Shown here one piece after another: positions 50,924 to 59,180 of a stretch of 64,000 nt of DNA. The notes under the pieces are model-generated. The model worked only from the letters and a program-made list of their open reading frames with translations. It was not told the DNA's origin and made no database searches. Origin of the DNA: Paraburkholderia sp. BL25I1N1 (lineage in GTDB: Bacteria; Pseudomonadota; Gammaproteobacteria; Burkholderiales; Burkholderiaceae); the NCBI RefSeq assembly GCF_003002025.1, contig NZ_PVZB01000012.1, positions 186,001 to 250,000 of the forward strand, given 5' to 3'. The position numbers and the translations under genes were made by a program. Every line of letters starts with the position of its first letter. Position 1 is the stretch's first letter.

Positions 50924-51487
50924 TCATGCGAAAAGTCCCGCGCTTCGATATGCGCGGACCGTATCGTCGAAGACCGACACGTCGCCGCGTCCACGAGCAA
51001 CCAACTGAGCGCCTTCAATAGACGCGAAAATTGCAAGTGCCTGGCGCTTGATCAACTGGGCATCCCTCGCGTCGTCCCTAAAGGACAGAATCTTACAAAG
51101 CCAGTCCACATTCACCTCTGTGAAGCGATCGACTTCCAAGCGAACTTCGTCGGGAAGGTCGTGGTGCTCTGCCGCCATGATGCCGCAAAGACACATTCGA
51201 TTGTCTTGCACGAGAGCTGAACGGAAGACGCTCGCGTAGCGCTCCAACGTCTGCTGCTCGTTCTCAAACGTCTCGAGTAAGTCATCCAGTAATGCGACCG
51301 CTTCTTCCGTGTACTGGCGGGCTAAAGCCGCGCCGAGATCGCCCTTAGTCGGAAAGTGGTGATGCACGCCAGCGCTTTTTATGCCCACCTCTTTGGCTAT
51401 CTCCCGGAAACTGAGCGCGTTGTAGCCACGCGCCTGAACCATACGTCGAGCCGTGGAGAGGATGCGCTGTTTGGTGTCCGTTGTCAT
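50924..51487 (-). CDS. TetR-family repressor beside a glutathione transferase
   Basis: The product has 187 residues. The helix-turn-helix region is LSFREIAKEVGIKSAGVHHH, followed by FPTKGDLGAALARQYTEEAV. The C-terminal domain contains DNRMCLCGIMAAEHHDLPDE, a cysteine-bearing stretch common to repressors of this type. It is divergent from the GST gene at 51608, and two near-identical operator boxes flank the GST promoter. This strongly suggests it represses the GST and alpha/beta-hydrolase genes in response to an electrophile. Confidence 0.93.
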   Translation of the reverse strand: MTTDTKQRILSTARRMVQARGYNALSFREIAKEVGIKSAGVHHHFPTKGDLGAALARQYTEEAVALLDDLLETFENEQQTLERYASVFRSALVQDNRMCLCGIMAAEHHDLPDEVRLEVDRFTEVNVDWLCKILSFRDDARDAQLIKRQALAIFASIEGAQLVARGRGDVSVFDDTVRAYRSAGLFA

Positions 51488-51504
51488 GGAGAGACTATAC
51501 CACG

Positions 51505-51523
51505 CTACCTATCGATAAGTAAG
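51505..51523. promoter_or_regulatory. TetR operator box 1
   Basis: CTACCTATCGATAAGTAAG is palindromic around TATCGATA and lies between the TetR start and the GST promoter. Confidence 0.7.
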
Positions 51524-51525
51524 TG

Positions 51526-51554
51526 TTGACACAGGCAACGGCCGCGGATAAAGT
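51526..51554 (+). promoter_or_regulatory. GST promoter, consensus-like -35 and -10
   Basis: TTGACA (51526-51531) is a perfect -35 box, followed after 17 bp by TAAAGT (51549-51554). The two operator boxes bracket it. Confidence 0.65.
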
Positions 51555-51562
51555 TCACGAAC

Positions 51563-51580
51563 TTACCTATCGATAGATAA
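51563..51580. promoter_or_regulatory. TetR operator box 2
   Basis: TTACCTATCGATAGATAA shares the TACCTATCGATA core with box 1 and covers the region just after the expected transcription start of the GST gene. Confidence 0.7.
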
Positions 51581-51607
51581 CGACCCAGCCCATTTTTTAG
51601 GTTAGCC

Positions 51608-52252
51608 ATGAAAATTTTTGACATTCCCGGGTTTCCTAACCCGCTTCGCATCCGGATTGTGTTGGCGGAGAAAGGTCTCGCGTCGCAGGTTGAGTTCGTC
51701 AAGGTCGATCTTCCCGCTGCGGAACACAAGCAGGATGCCTTCCTCGGCATCAACCCCACTGGGACTGTGCCTGTTCTGCAGTTGCATGATGGAACTTACA
51801 TTTCGGAGTGCACCGCCATCACCGAATATCTCGACAATCTCGACGGCAATCCCGTGCTGACGGGCAAGTCGCCCAAAGAGAAGGCATTGGTTCACATGAT
51901 GCAGAAGCGGGCTGAGTCAGAGCTCATTGACGCGGTAGGTATCTACTTTCACCATGCGACACCCGGTCTTGGACCGGCGCTTCAGGCGTACAAGAGCCCT
52001 GAGTGGGAAGGCCGCAGAGAATGGGGCGAACGGTCACGCGACAGGGCCGTTGCCGGTATGCGCTACTTTGACAAAGTACTTGCGACGCAACCGTACGTCG
52101 CGGGCGAATTCTTCTCAATGGCGGATATCACGGTGTGGGCGGGACTTCTCTTCGCTGGTTTTGCAAACATTGCGGTCCCGGAGGATTGCACGACGCTACT
52201 CAATTGGCGGCGGACTGTTGACGAGCGTTCTTCCGTCAAGAGTCCGGCGTAG
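51608..52252 (+). CDS. Glutathione S-transferase family protein
   Basis: The product has 214 residues. The N-terminal thioredoxin-like domain reads MKIFDIPGFPNPLRIRIVLA, with the cis-Pro at NPTGTVPVL and the glutathione contact motif SECTAITEYLD. The C-terminal helical domain includes YVAGEFFSMADITVWAGLLF. The usual N-terminal Ser/Tyr/Cys nucleophile position is not obvious (PGFPNP), so its class is unclear. It is regulated by the divergent TetR gene and is followed by an alpha/beta hydrolase. It probably conjugates or isomerises an electrophilic substrate. Confidence 0.9.
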   Translation: MKIFDIPGFPNPLRIRIVLAEKGLASQVEFVKVDLPAAEHKQDAFLGINPTGTVPVLQLHDGTYISECTAITEYLDNLDGNPVLTGKSPKEKALVHMMQKRAESELIDAVGIYFHHATPGLGPALQAYKSPEWEGRREWGERSRDRAVAGMRYFDKVLATQPYVAGEFFSMADITVWAGLLFAGFANIAVPEDCTTLLNWRRTVDERSSVKSPA

Positions 52253-52333
52253 GAGCGTTCGATCCCGAAAGCAATTCCAGCTTTGGGAGACAGCGAGGAA
52301 CATTTTATATTTGTCGAAATAAGGAATACTAAG

Positions 52334-53299
52334 GTGCTAAAAACAATGCCAATCTCGATTGTCAGAGCTGGAATGCTTGCGCTTGCTACTGTTGCCGCTT
52401 TCGCAACTACGCCATCGCATGCCGCGGGGGCCGGACAAAACCTGCGCGCTGTCTGCACACATCAGACAGCGCCGACGAGGTTTATTGATGCAAATGGTAC
52501 GAAGCTCGCCTATCGCCGTTTCGGAAAATCAGGCGGCGTGCCGCTGGTTTTTTTTCAGCATTTTGTTGGCAACATGGACAATTGGGACCCGGCGGTCATT
52601 GACGGCTTTGCTAAAAACCGGGAGGTGATCCTGTTCGACAACGCTGGCGTCGCCAGTTCGGAGGGGGAAGTCCCCACGACCGTCGAGGGGATGGCAGGGC
52701 ATGCCATCGATTTGCTCAACGCACTCAAGATCAAAAAGGCTGACCTTCTTGGATTCTCTCTGGGAAGTCTTGTTGCACAAGAAGTTACCGTTGAGCGCCC
52801 TGAGCTTGTTCGACATCTGGTATTGGTTGGAAGTGGACCCCGGGGCGGCGCTGGAATGGCCACGCTGACCCCAGAGTTCCAGGAAATGATCAAGGAGGAC
52901 AGTGGAAGCAACGATCAGCTCCTGCTCGACGTGTTCTTCACGCAATCGGCCGCGAGTCGCGCTGCTGGACATGAATTCCTCGATCGCCTTCATGCTCGCT
53001 CGAGAGATCGTGACCCGGACGTGAATGATAAGGTCGCACCGGCCCAGATAGCGGCGTTCGCGGCATGGGGCGCGCCTCACGCTGATGCGAATGCGTACCT
53101 GAAAAACATCAAGCAGCCTGTGCTCATCGTTGGCGGCAATCACGACATCGTCCATTATCCGGTGAATTCGTTTACTTTGGAGGAGAACCTGCCGAACGCT
53201 CAGTTGATTCTGTACCCTGACTCGAGCCACGGGGCGCAGTATCAATATCCCAAGCGCTTTGTGGCCGACGTGACGGCCTTTCTCAATCGCGAAGACTGA
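52334..53299 (+). CDS. Exported alpha/beta hydrolase
   Basis: From a GTG at 52334 (AAGGA eight bases upstream) the product has 321 residues; an ATG at 52346 is also possible. MLKTMPISIVRAGMLALATV then AAFATTPSHAAGAG is a Sec signal peptide. The fold markers are the strand FVGNMDNWDPAVIDGFAKNR, the nucleophile elbow LLGFSLGSLVAQ with the Ser, the Asp in VGGNHDIVHYP and the His in PDSSHGAQYQ. It is closest to haloperoxidase-like or lactone-type hydrolases. It lies 81 bp after the GST and shares its promoter, so it is likely part of the same inducible detoxification unit. Confidence 0.9.
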   Translation: MLKTMPISIVRAGMLALATVAAFATTPSHAAGAGQNLRAVCTHQTAPTRFIDANGTKLAYRRFGKSGGVPLVFFQHFVGNMDNWDPAVIDGFAKNREVILFDNAGVASSEGEVPTTVEGMAGHAIDLLNALKIKKADLLGFSLGSLVAQEVTVERPELVRHLVLVGSGPRGGAGMATLTPEFQEMIKEDSGSNDQLLLDVFFTQSAASRAAGHEFLDRLHARSRDRDPDVNDKVAPAQIAAFAAWGAPHADANAYLKNIKQPVLIVGGNHDIVHYPVNSFTLEENLPNAQLILYPDSSHGAQYQYPKRFVADVTAFLNRED

Positions 53300-53532
53300 A
53301 ACCTTCGTGAAACAGCCGATGGGAGCTGCTGTTCACCGGCTCATAGCTGTTAGCAACTGACAGGTCTCGCAGCGCTGAGAGACGAGTTTGACATCTCTCA
53401 GCGCGCGGGCTTCCTGGTCGCAGGCGGTGCGTGCTGCCGTCTCTGACGCGACGCCGAAAGCCGGTCGCCTACGCAACGGGTTGGTGCAGTCGGGCTTAAC
53501 TTCAACTGTCGATAAGTGTAGGAGGAAACTAG

Positions 53533-54236
53533 ATGCGCAACGCGGGCACTATGGTCAGCTTTCACCGTCCGGACGGTCAAGCCGTTGAGGGCTATCTTGC
53601 TAAACCGGCGAAGCTGGAAGGCGCGCCGGCAATCGTTGTGATCCAGGAATGGTGGGGGCTAAACGCGCAGATCCGGGGCGTGGCGGACCGTTTGTCTCAC
53701 GCAGGCTACATCGCGCTGATCCCGACCTGTATCGAGGAAAGTCTACGGTCGAGGAAGAAGAGGGCCGCCACTACATGGATAGTCTGGACTTTGCTGACGC
53801 GATCTCTCAGGACGTTCGTGGCGCGGTTCAATACCTGAATATGTACACGGAAATTATCGGGGTAACCGGGTTCTGCATGGGCGGCGCCTTGGCGCTCGTC
53901 GCCCTCAGTGCTGTCCCTGAATTTGCGGCTGGCGTCGTATGGTATGGATTCCCGCCTCTGGACCATTTCGATGCGTCAGCCATCAAAGCGCCGGTTCAGG
54001 CGCACTGGGCCACTCAGGATGCGTTCTTTCCTGCTGCAAGCGTGGACGTGCTTGAGACGAAGTTTGCCGGCAGTGGGGGCTCTGCGGAATTCCATCGCTA
54101 TCTGGCACATCATGCCTTTGCCAATGAAACAGCAGTAGGCGATGGGCGCATACCGGGTAGGCAATACGATCCGGTCTGGGCGCAGCTGGCGTGGGACCGC
54201 ACACTGACCTTTTTTGGCCGCACGCTGTGGAAGTGA
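53533..54236 (+). pseudogene. Dienelactone hydrolase, frameshifted
   Basis: The 5' frame reads a normal dienelactone hydrolase start (VSFHRPDGQAVEGYLAKPAK; APAIVVIQEWWGLNAQIRGV, with the catalytic Glu region) as far as AGYIALIP, then goes out of frame. The next frame resumes with DLYRGKSTVEEEEGRHYMDS, the nucleophile GFCMGG, the Asp in ATQDAFFPA and the His in LAHHAF. A single base appears lost near 53721-53724. All catalytic residues are present across the two frames, so a sequencing error or a recent mutation is equally possible. It is the last gene of the TetR/GST cluster. Confidence 0.8.
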
Positions 54237-54703
54237 GCTGGTCGCGGTGAGACGTTCGTGAAGAGAAATTCGGTTTTCTTCGTGGCGCTAGACGACGCGA
54301 CAATCCTGCTTTGTGCTCGTGTGCTGTTCGGAAAGTGCCGCGGCGGCGCCGTGACCACCGACGCCTTCCGGTGTCTACGATATAACGCAGGCTGCGGAAG
54401 TGCCACGACCGCAAAGCCCCGACGGACCCCGTTGTTTGCTCTTACTTGGAATTGACCGGGTTCGGCGAACCTGCTCCCGGGCTATCGCTGTCGCCAGTTC
54501 CCGGCAGCGGTCATCAGCCAGGCAGTCCGCTGGCACTAATGGTTCCAGCTCGACCTGAGCGGCATCGAAGAACAGAGTGGCGCCGATTCACTGAGGCCAC
54601 ACAAGTTCCGTCTTCTTCTCAAGGTCGGCATGCCCTCTGGCTGGTCGCGTCGCCACCTCGCCAACGTGATAGCGCCTCGAAGAGCGCCCATTGGCCATTC
54701 GGT
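54237..54703. other. Intergenic region, no gene recognised
   Basis: About 470 bp between convergent genes. Short frames are Arg/Ser-rich and not coding-like. I saw no clear terminator. Confidence 0.45.
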
Positions 54704-55237
54704 TTAGCGAGCGTTCTTCCAGTATGCGGAAGCTACATCCTCACCCGCCTTCAGAAACTGATCAATCGCTGATTTCTGCACGCCTCCATTTGCGTCCTGG
54801 ATGTAGGACTGCATCAGTCTATCGAACGACTCGTTCCCCGCGCGGATGCTGTCGTTGACGCCATCAACGTATTCCGAAACGGTGAGCTGACCATCGTCTG
54901 ATGAGTCAAACGTTTTGAAGAGCTTGTCGGCAGCGCCTGTCGCAAGACCAGCGCGTTTCATCTGCGTTTCAAACTCCTCTTTCGAAAGTTGTCTATCACC
55001 GCTTGAGTCGCCCTGCACGAACATCTGAGGAGCCCAGGCGACAGCGAGAGGTGTCGCAGTCAAAGAATCCGACTTTTTCGCCCCATCGCTAAGAGTGACG
55101 ACAACGGATTGATGTGTGCTCTTGTTGGCAAGTTCAGCGGCGCTGGGCGACCCGAGTGGAGCGCGTGCGCTTCGCTTAGCCTCCGGGTTCGTTTGCAAGA
55201 GGATTGTGAGTGAGCTTCCGACGGAACCGATTGACAT
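54704..55237 (-). CDS. EF-hand calcium-binding protein
   Basis: The product has 177 residues. Two EF-hand loops are clear: DSSGDRQLSKEEF and DSSDDGQLTVSEY, each with acidic residues at positions 1, 3 or 5 and the closing Glu at 12. A third region (IQDANGGVQKSAIDQFLKAG) may be a weak hand. There is no signal peptide; the N-terminal part (MSIGSVGSSLTILLQTNPEA) is polar and Ser-rich, like some type III or secreted effectors, but this is not proof. The protein probably binds calcium in the cytosol or after secretion. No operon partner is evident. Confidence 0.82.
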   Translation of the reverse strand: MSIGSVGSSLTILLQTNPEAKRSARAPLGSPSAAELANKSTHQSVVVTLSDGAKKSDSLTATPLAVAWAPQMFVQGDSSGDRQLSKEEFETQMKRAGLATGAADKLFKTFDSSDDGQLTVSEYVDGVNDSIRAGNESFDRLMQSYIQDANGGVQKSAIDQFLKAGEDVASAYWKNAR

Positions 55238-55602
55238 ACCTAAACTCCTTCTAGCGTTTATCCGGAATGACCGGGACGTTTATTGGCCGCGCGCATTGCG
55301 CCATTGCTTCAAGGGCACGTCGTAGAGCCGGAACAGCCGCCTCCTGAGCGCGGACGACACCTACCATTTGGATTACGTTCAAACTCCAAAAAAACTTTAG
55401 CCATTTGGGTCTTCCGTCCGGTGTTTTTCTCGGCCATACCTTTAACTTCAAGGTTTGGAAGGAACGAGAGAGACACCTCTCGAAGAGGACATCGCTAATC
55501 CGATACTCGATGACGAATTAGGGGAACTGAGGCTCTGGCGGCCAAAGGTTACCCGATTGTCTTTACGGCGTTCCCCGCATACGCTTATGCATTCTTGGCT
55601 TC
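55238..55602. other. Intergenic region, no gene recognised
   Basis: A minus-strand frame at 55251-55451 is weakly protein-like but lacks a start with a ribosome binding site. I do not call it. No terminator was recognised. Confidence 0.4.
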
Positions 55603-55836
55603 CTAAAATCCCCGCACAAAGCGAAGAATCTCCAGGTTATGCTTTTCTGTGTCGTCGGCATGTTGGTCCTGCTGGGTATCTACGTCGGTCCTGCTCATGC
55701 TAATGCCTTCAGGCGAAGCGCTGATCGATGAAGTTTGTGGCGTAGCAGGGCGGCTGGATGTAGTTGTTATGCAAGCGGCAAGTAACAATGAGGACAGAAG
55801 CAGCGTACCTACCGCGGTAATTTTGCGTATGATCAT
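55603..55836 (-). CDS. Small lipoprotein
   Basis: The product has 77 residues from ATG at 55836. MIIRKITAVGTLLLSSLLLA then AC is a clear lipoprotein signal (lipobox LAAC). The mature part is Thr/Ser-rich and then acidic and His-containing (DVDTQQDQHADDTEKHNLEI), with no fold recognised. The longer frame to 55929 overlaps the strong hairpin at 55891-55942 and is unlikely. Role unknown. Confidence 0.6.
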   Translation of the reverse strand: MIIRKITAVGTLLLSSLLLAACITTTSSRPATPQTSSISASPEGISMSRTDVDTQQDQHADDTEKHNLEILRFVRGF

Positions 55837-55890
55837 TTTTTCAGGTTGTCCGGGAATTGATATCTCTGATCGCACTGAACGAGGCTCTGG

Positions 55891-55942
55891 CGCAAGAAGA
55901 CGGGTGCGGTGAACCTCAGTTCGCTGCACCCGTCTTCTTGCG
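55891..55942. terminator. Long perfect inverted repeat after the hydrolase gene
   Basis: CGCAAGAAGACGGGTGC (55891-55907) is the exact reverse complement of the 17 bases at 55926-55942, with an 18-nt loop. It lies 5 bp beyond the stop of the minus-strand hydrolase, the right place for a terminator. No long T tract follows. Confidence 0.7.
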
Positions 55943-55947
55943 ACCAG

Positions 55948-56739
55948 TCAGAGCACGCCCGTGGCTCGTGCCGCGTCGAGAATCACCGCGGCCACTGCGT
56001 CAGGTTGAGACATCAGGGCTACATGGCTCGCGCCAGCAATCGAGGTAATCTTGGCGCCGACCGCTTTTGCCTCGGCCTGCTGGAGCGCCGCTGGAATGAT
56101 CTGGTCCTGGTCGCCGTAAACCCACCACGATGGTTTGGACTTCCAGGCGGCCTGAGACACCTTATCGGTAAGACAGCGCGCATTGAGCGGCGCCTGGGCG
56201 GTGGCGAGCACACTCGACGTGTCTTTCGGAAGATCCGGCGCAAAACTGCTCAGGTAAGTGTCGGTGTTCAGTGTGAGGAATCCAGCTTCGTCTGCTTTCA
56301 GACCTGCCTGCCAGGCCGGTTTCGGGAACGGGCTCGTCAGGTCGGAGATCGACTGGTTGTCTCCGGGAGCGAACGCAGATACATAAACGAGACCCGCAAC
56401 CTTGTTATTGATACCGGCTTGCGTAATGACGGCTCCGCCGTAAGAGTGTCCGACCAGAAGGACGGGCCCCTGTTGGGCATCGATGGTGCGGGTGACGGTT
56501 GCGGCGTCGTCTGCTAACGACGTGCGGGGAAGCTGCACGGCGACTACTTTCAGACCACGTGCCTGCAGTACGCGGGTGACCGACGACCAGCTAGAGCCGT
56601 CCGCCCAGGCCCCGTGTACTAGCACGACTGTGCCCGTGGTGCTCGCTGAAGAGCTCCCGCATGCTGCGACGGATGCAAGAGTGACGAGACTGAGCGATGC
56701 GACAAAAGCGGCAAAGAGCCGCAGAATGTAGGACTTCAT
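55948..56739 (-). CDS. Lipoprotein alpha/beta hydrolase (esterase/lactonase type)
   Basis: The product has 263 residues. A signal with Cys near 27 (SLSLVTLASVAACGSSS) makes it a probable periplasmic lipoprotein. The fold starts TVVLVHGAWADGSSWSSVTR, with the nucleophile GHSYGGAV, the Asp region WWVYGDQDQIIPAAL and the catalytic His in AGASHVALMSQPD. This pattern belongs to the pyrethroid-hydrolase-like, salicylic-acid-binding-protein group of small esterases. The neighbour on its upstream side is a MarR regulator, but transcription diverges from it. Confidence 0.88.
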   Translation of the reverse strand: MKSYILRLFAAFVASLSLVTLASVAACGSSSASTTGTVVLVHGAWADGSSWSSVTRVLQARGLKVVAVQLPRTSLADDAATVTRTIDAQQGPVLLVGHSYGGAVITQAGINNKVAGLVYVSAFAPGDNQSISDLTSPFPKPAWQAGLKADEAGFLTLNTDTYLSSFAPDLPKDTSSVLATAQAPLNARCLTDKVSQAAWKSKPSWWVYGDQDQIIPAALQQAEAKAVGAKITSIAGASHVALMSQPDAVAAVILDAARATGVL

Positions 56740-57060
56740 GATAGGAACGTGAGAACGCGAAGGAGGTTGGAATATCGCACGCGCCTATCGGCAGAATGTA
56801 CCGAGGGCGAGCGCGACGCCAACGCAAACCGTAACCTGTCTCGGGGACGCCGCCTATTGCGCATCGTCCGGTTTCAATGACATTGCGTCCGAAAGCTTGG
56901 GGGGATCTGCACCGACGATATGCTGTATGGACGGAGCATGTTGCAGCGCCGGCCGGCGCAGTGTGGCGACGGAAAAGTCGGCTGATGTCTGGAGAGCCTT
57001 CACAAAGCAGTCCTCCGACGGCGTGGAACGACTACATCGTTGACAAATGTGCAACTGCAC
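56740..57060. other. Divergent spacer before the MarR gene
   Basis: Holds the promoters of the minus-strand hydrolase and of marR. The right end has TTGACA (57040-57045) and the start of the operator palindrome; the remainder shows nothing I recognise. Confidence 0.45.
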
Positions 57061-57062
57061 AT
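57047..57062. promoter_or_regulatory. MarR operator 1, perfect palindrome
   Basis: ATGTGCAACTGCACAT has perfect 7-bp arms around AC. It sits directly after TTGACA (57040-57045), in the -35 to -10 spacer, and overlaps the ATG at 57061. Confidence 0.7.
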
Positions 57063-57501
57063 GAAAATACGATACATGAATCCGCTCACTGGTCCCGATC
57101 TGTGTCACTGTCTGGCTGCGCGTCGCGCTGCGCGGTATGTATCGCGTATCTTCGATAGCCATCTGTCGGGCGTTGGTATCTCGATCTCGCAGTTTTCGAT
57201 ACTTGCGCTGGTTGAAGAACATCCTGGCATCGCGGTTGCCGATCTCGCCGATCTGATGGTCATGGAGCGGACAACGTTAGTACGTGCACTCAGGCCGCTC
57301 AGGGATGCAAAGTGGTTGACGAGCGCCGCCGAGGGACCGAAAGCGGCGCTGGCGTTCACGCTGTCCGCCGCGGGCAAAGCAAAGCTGTTGGAAGCCGAGC
57401 CGTGCTGGCGAGCAGCGCAGGCGGAGTTCGAAGCCGGCGTCGGTCGCAAACAGGCGGTTGCACTCCGAGCAGGTCTGTTGGGTGTCGTTTTTGAAGGTTA
57501 A
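57061..57501 (+). CDS. MarR-family regulator
   Basis: The product has 146 residues, or 141 if the ATG at 57076 is used. The start MNPLTGPDLCHCLAARRAAR carries Cys residues often redox-active in this family. The winged helix is ISISQFSILALVEEHPGIAV, with the recognition helix ADLADLMVMERTTLVRALRP and the wing. The perfect palindrome in the promoter and a second near-copy upstream of the next gene suggest autoregulation and repression of the downstream detoxification genes (NTF2-like, aldo-keto reductase, GST). The trigger is unknown. Confidence 0.9.
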   Translation: MKIRYMNPLTGPDLCHCLAARRAARYVSRIFDSHLSGVGISISQFSILALVEEHPGIAVADLADLMVMERTTLVRALRPLRDAKWLTSAAEGPKAALAFTLSAAGKAKLLEAEPCWRAAQAEFEAGVGRKQAVALRAGLLGVVFEG

Positions 57502-57518
57502 AAATTTTTTGTGAGTAC

Positions 57519-57534
57519 GTGTGTAATTGCACAT
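57519..57534. promoter_or_regulatory. MarR operator 2 candidate
   Basis: GTGTGTAATTGCACAT matches operator 1 at 13 of 16 positions and lies 46 bp before the NTF2-like gene. Confidence 0.5.
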
Positions 57535-57580
57535 ATTGAACGCCCTCGTTCCGATAGGCATTTTCTTTGAAGGATCTTGC

Positions 57581-58129
57581 ATGACAGCCTTTCCCTCCGT
57601 TCCACATACGAGCGCAGTCAGCGCTGACGACCGCGCCAGCGCCGTCGATTTCGTCAATCGCGTCAACTGGTTCTTCGAGACGTGGGATGTCGAAGCCATG
57701 ATCGAGGCGTTCCTGCCCGACGCCGTCGCGTACCACTTTCACGGAACGATCAGTGGACACGCAGAAATCCGACGCTTCTTCGAGCGCGACTATCCGTACC
57801 TGATACCCGGCGTGGGGCGTCACGCCACAAACCATATCGTCGACGCTGACGAAGACGGCGTGGTCGTGCGTTACCAGAATCTGCTGGTCCGCCATGCAGC
57901 GCCCGAGGATGCGACCAAACTGGGTGCCGGTCAGGTGATGCACAGCGATAGCGGACTGCCCGCGATCTGGCTGTATTCTCCGATGCGTGATCGTCTCCGC
58001 AAGACAGCAACGGGATGGAGAATTTACGAGCGCTATATCGGTGGCTCGACCACCAACCGTGCGCTGACGCCTGCTGACACGTCGGCAGCTGCGGCGGTTC
58101 CGTATCTCCCGAAAACTCAAGGAGTGTAA
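57581..58129 (+). CDS. NTF2/SnoaL-like protein
   Basis: The product has 182 residues from the ATG at 57581, with an AAGGA site. The cone-fold pattern is FVNRVNWFFETWDVEAMIEA, then FLPDAVAYHFHGTISGHAEI and RRFFERDYPYLIPGVGRHAT, followed by HIVDADEDGVVVRYQNLLVR. Members act as small isomerases, hydratases or ligand binders. The gene ends two bases before the aldo-keto reductase start, so they are tightly coupled. The substrate is unknown. Confidence 0.85.
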   Translation: MTAFPSVPHTSAVSADDRASAVDFVNRVNWFFETWDVEAMIEAFLPDAVAYHFHGTISGHAEIRRFFERDYPYLIPGVGRHATNHIVDADEDGVVVRYQNLLVRHAAPEDATKLGAGQVMHSDSGLPAIWLYSPMRDRLRKTATGWRIYERYIGGSTTNRALTPADTSAAAAVPYLPKTQGV

Positions 58130-58131
58130 TC

Positions 58132-59178
58132 GTGCGATATCGTCTCTTTGGTCAACATACTGGCCTGCGGGTATCTGAACTGGTTCTCGGAACAGCCAAT
58201 TTCGGCGGCCGGTGGGGGTACGGAGCAGATCTCGACGCCGCGCGAGAGATTGTCGACCGCTACGCGGACGCGGGCGGTAACTTTCTGGATTGCGCCGACG
58301 TGTATCAGTTCGGTGAATCCGAGGAGTTTCTCGGTAAGCTGCTCACAAACCGTCGGGATAACTTCGTGATCGCGACCAAGTACACTCAGGCAGCTACGCC
58401 CAACGCGGGCGCTCTGGCGACGGGCAACAGCCGGCTCGCGATGCGCCTGTCTGTTGAGGCGAGCCTCAAGCGTCTCAAGACGGATCGCATCGACCTCTAC
58501 TGGGTGCACTTTTCCGATGGCATCACGCCAACGGACGAGATCATGCGAGGCCTCGACGACCTCGTGCGCAGCGGCAAGGTGCTGTATATCGGACTGTCGG
58601 ACTTCCCTGCGTGGCGCGTCGCGCGGGCATCAACGATCGCCGAGCTACGCGGCTGGGCGCGAGTCGCCGGGTTGCAGTTTGAGCACAGCCTGGTCGAGCG
58701 GACGAGCGAGCACGAACTCATGCCGGCGGGGAAGGCCCTTGGACTGGGGATGGTGGCATGGTCGCCGCTCGGTGGTGGACTGCTTTCGGGCAAGTACCGT
58801 CGGGGCGAGAAAGGCCGGCTCGAAGCGCTGGGCGGTGCGGTATTCCAGCAGGAAAATTCCAGTCAGCGTACTGCCATCGTCGATGCCACCCTTGGGGTTG
58901 CGACCGAGCTTGGAGTCTCGCCGTCCGAGGTAGCCGTGGCGTGGGTCTTGCAGAAGGGTTCGCTGCCGATTATCGGACCTCGGACGAGCGAACAGTTAAC
59001 AGCATACCTTGGCGCCTCAAAGCTCAGGCTCGCTCCGCATCACGTCGAGCTGCTGGATCGCGCCAGCGCATTGTCGCCGATCTTTCCGCAGTCCATGATC
59101 GATGCGCCAGCATACCGGCAAGCTGCGGCCGGAGGCCAGTACGAGCGCGTAGTCATGCCGGAAACGCCGGCTCCCTGA
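58132..59178 (+). CDS. Aldo-keto reductase
   Basis: The product has 348 residues from a GTG at 58132. The TIM-barrel signature is FLDCADVYQFGESEEFLGKL with the catalytic Asp and Tyr, then VIATKYTQAA with the Lys and DLYWVHFSDGITPTDEIM with the His. The cofactor end reads LPIIGPRTSEQLTAYLGASK. It is an NADPH-linked carbonyl reductase, closest to the perakine-reductase/YghZ-like group. In the MarR unit it probably reduces toxic aldehydes or ketones. Confidence 0.93.
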   Translation: MRYRLFGQHTGLRVSELVLGTANFGGRWGYGADLDAAREIVDRYADAGGNFLDCADVYQFGESEEFLGKLLTNRRDNFVIATKYTQAATPNAGALATGNSRLAMRLSVEASLKRLKTDRIDLYWVHFSDGITPTDEIMRGLDDLVRSGKVLYIGLSDFPAWRVARASTIAELRGWARVAGLQFEHSLVERTSEHELMPAGKALGLGMVAWSPLGGGLLSGKYRRGEKGRLEALGGAVFQQENSSQRTAIVDATLGVATELGVSPSEVAVAWVLQKGSLPIIGPRTSEQLTAYLGASKLRLAPHHVELLDRASALSPIFPQSMIDAPAYRQAAAGGQYERVVMPETPAP

Positions 59179-59180
59179 CG

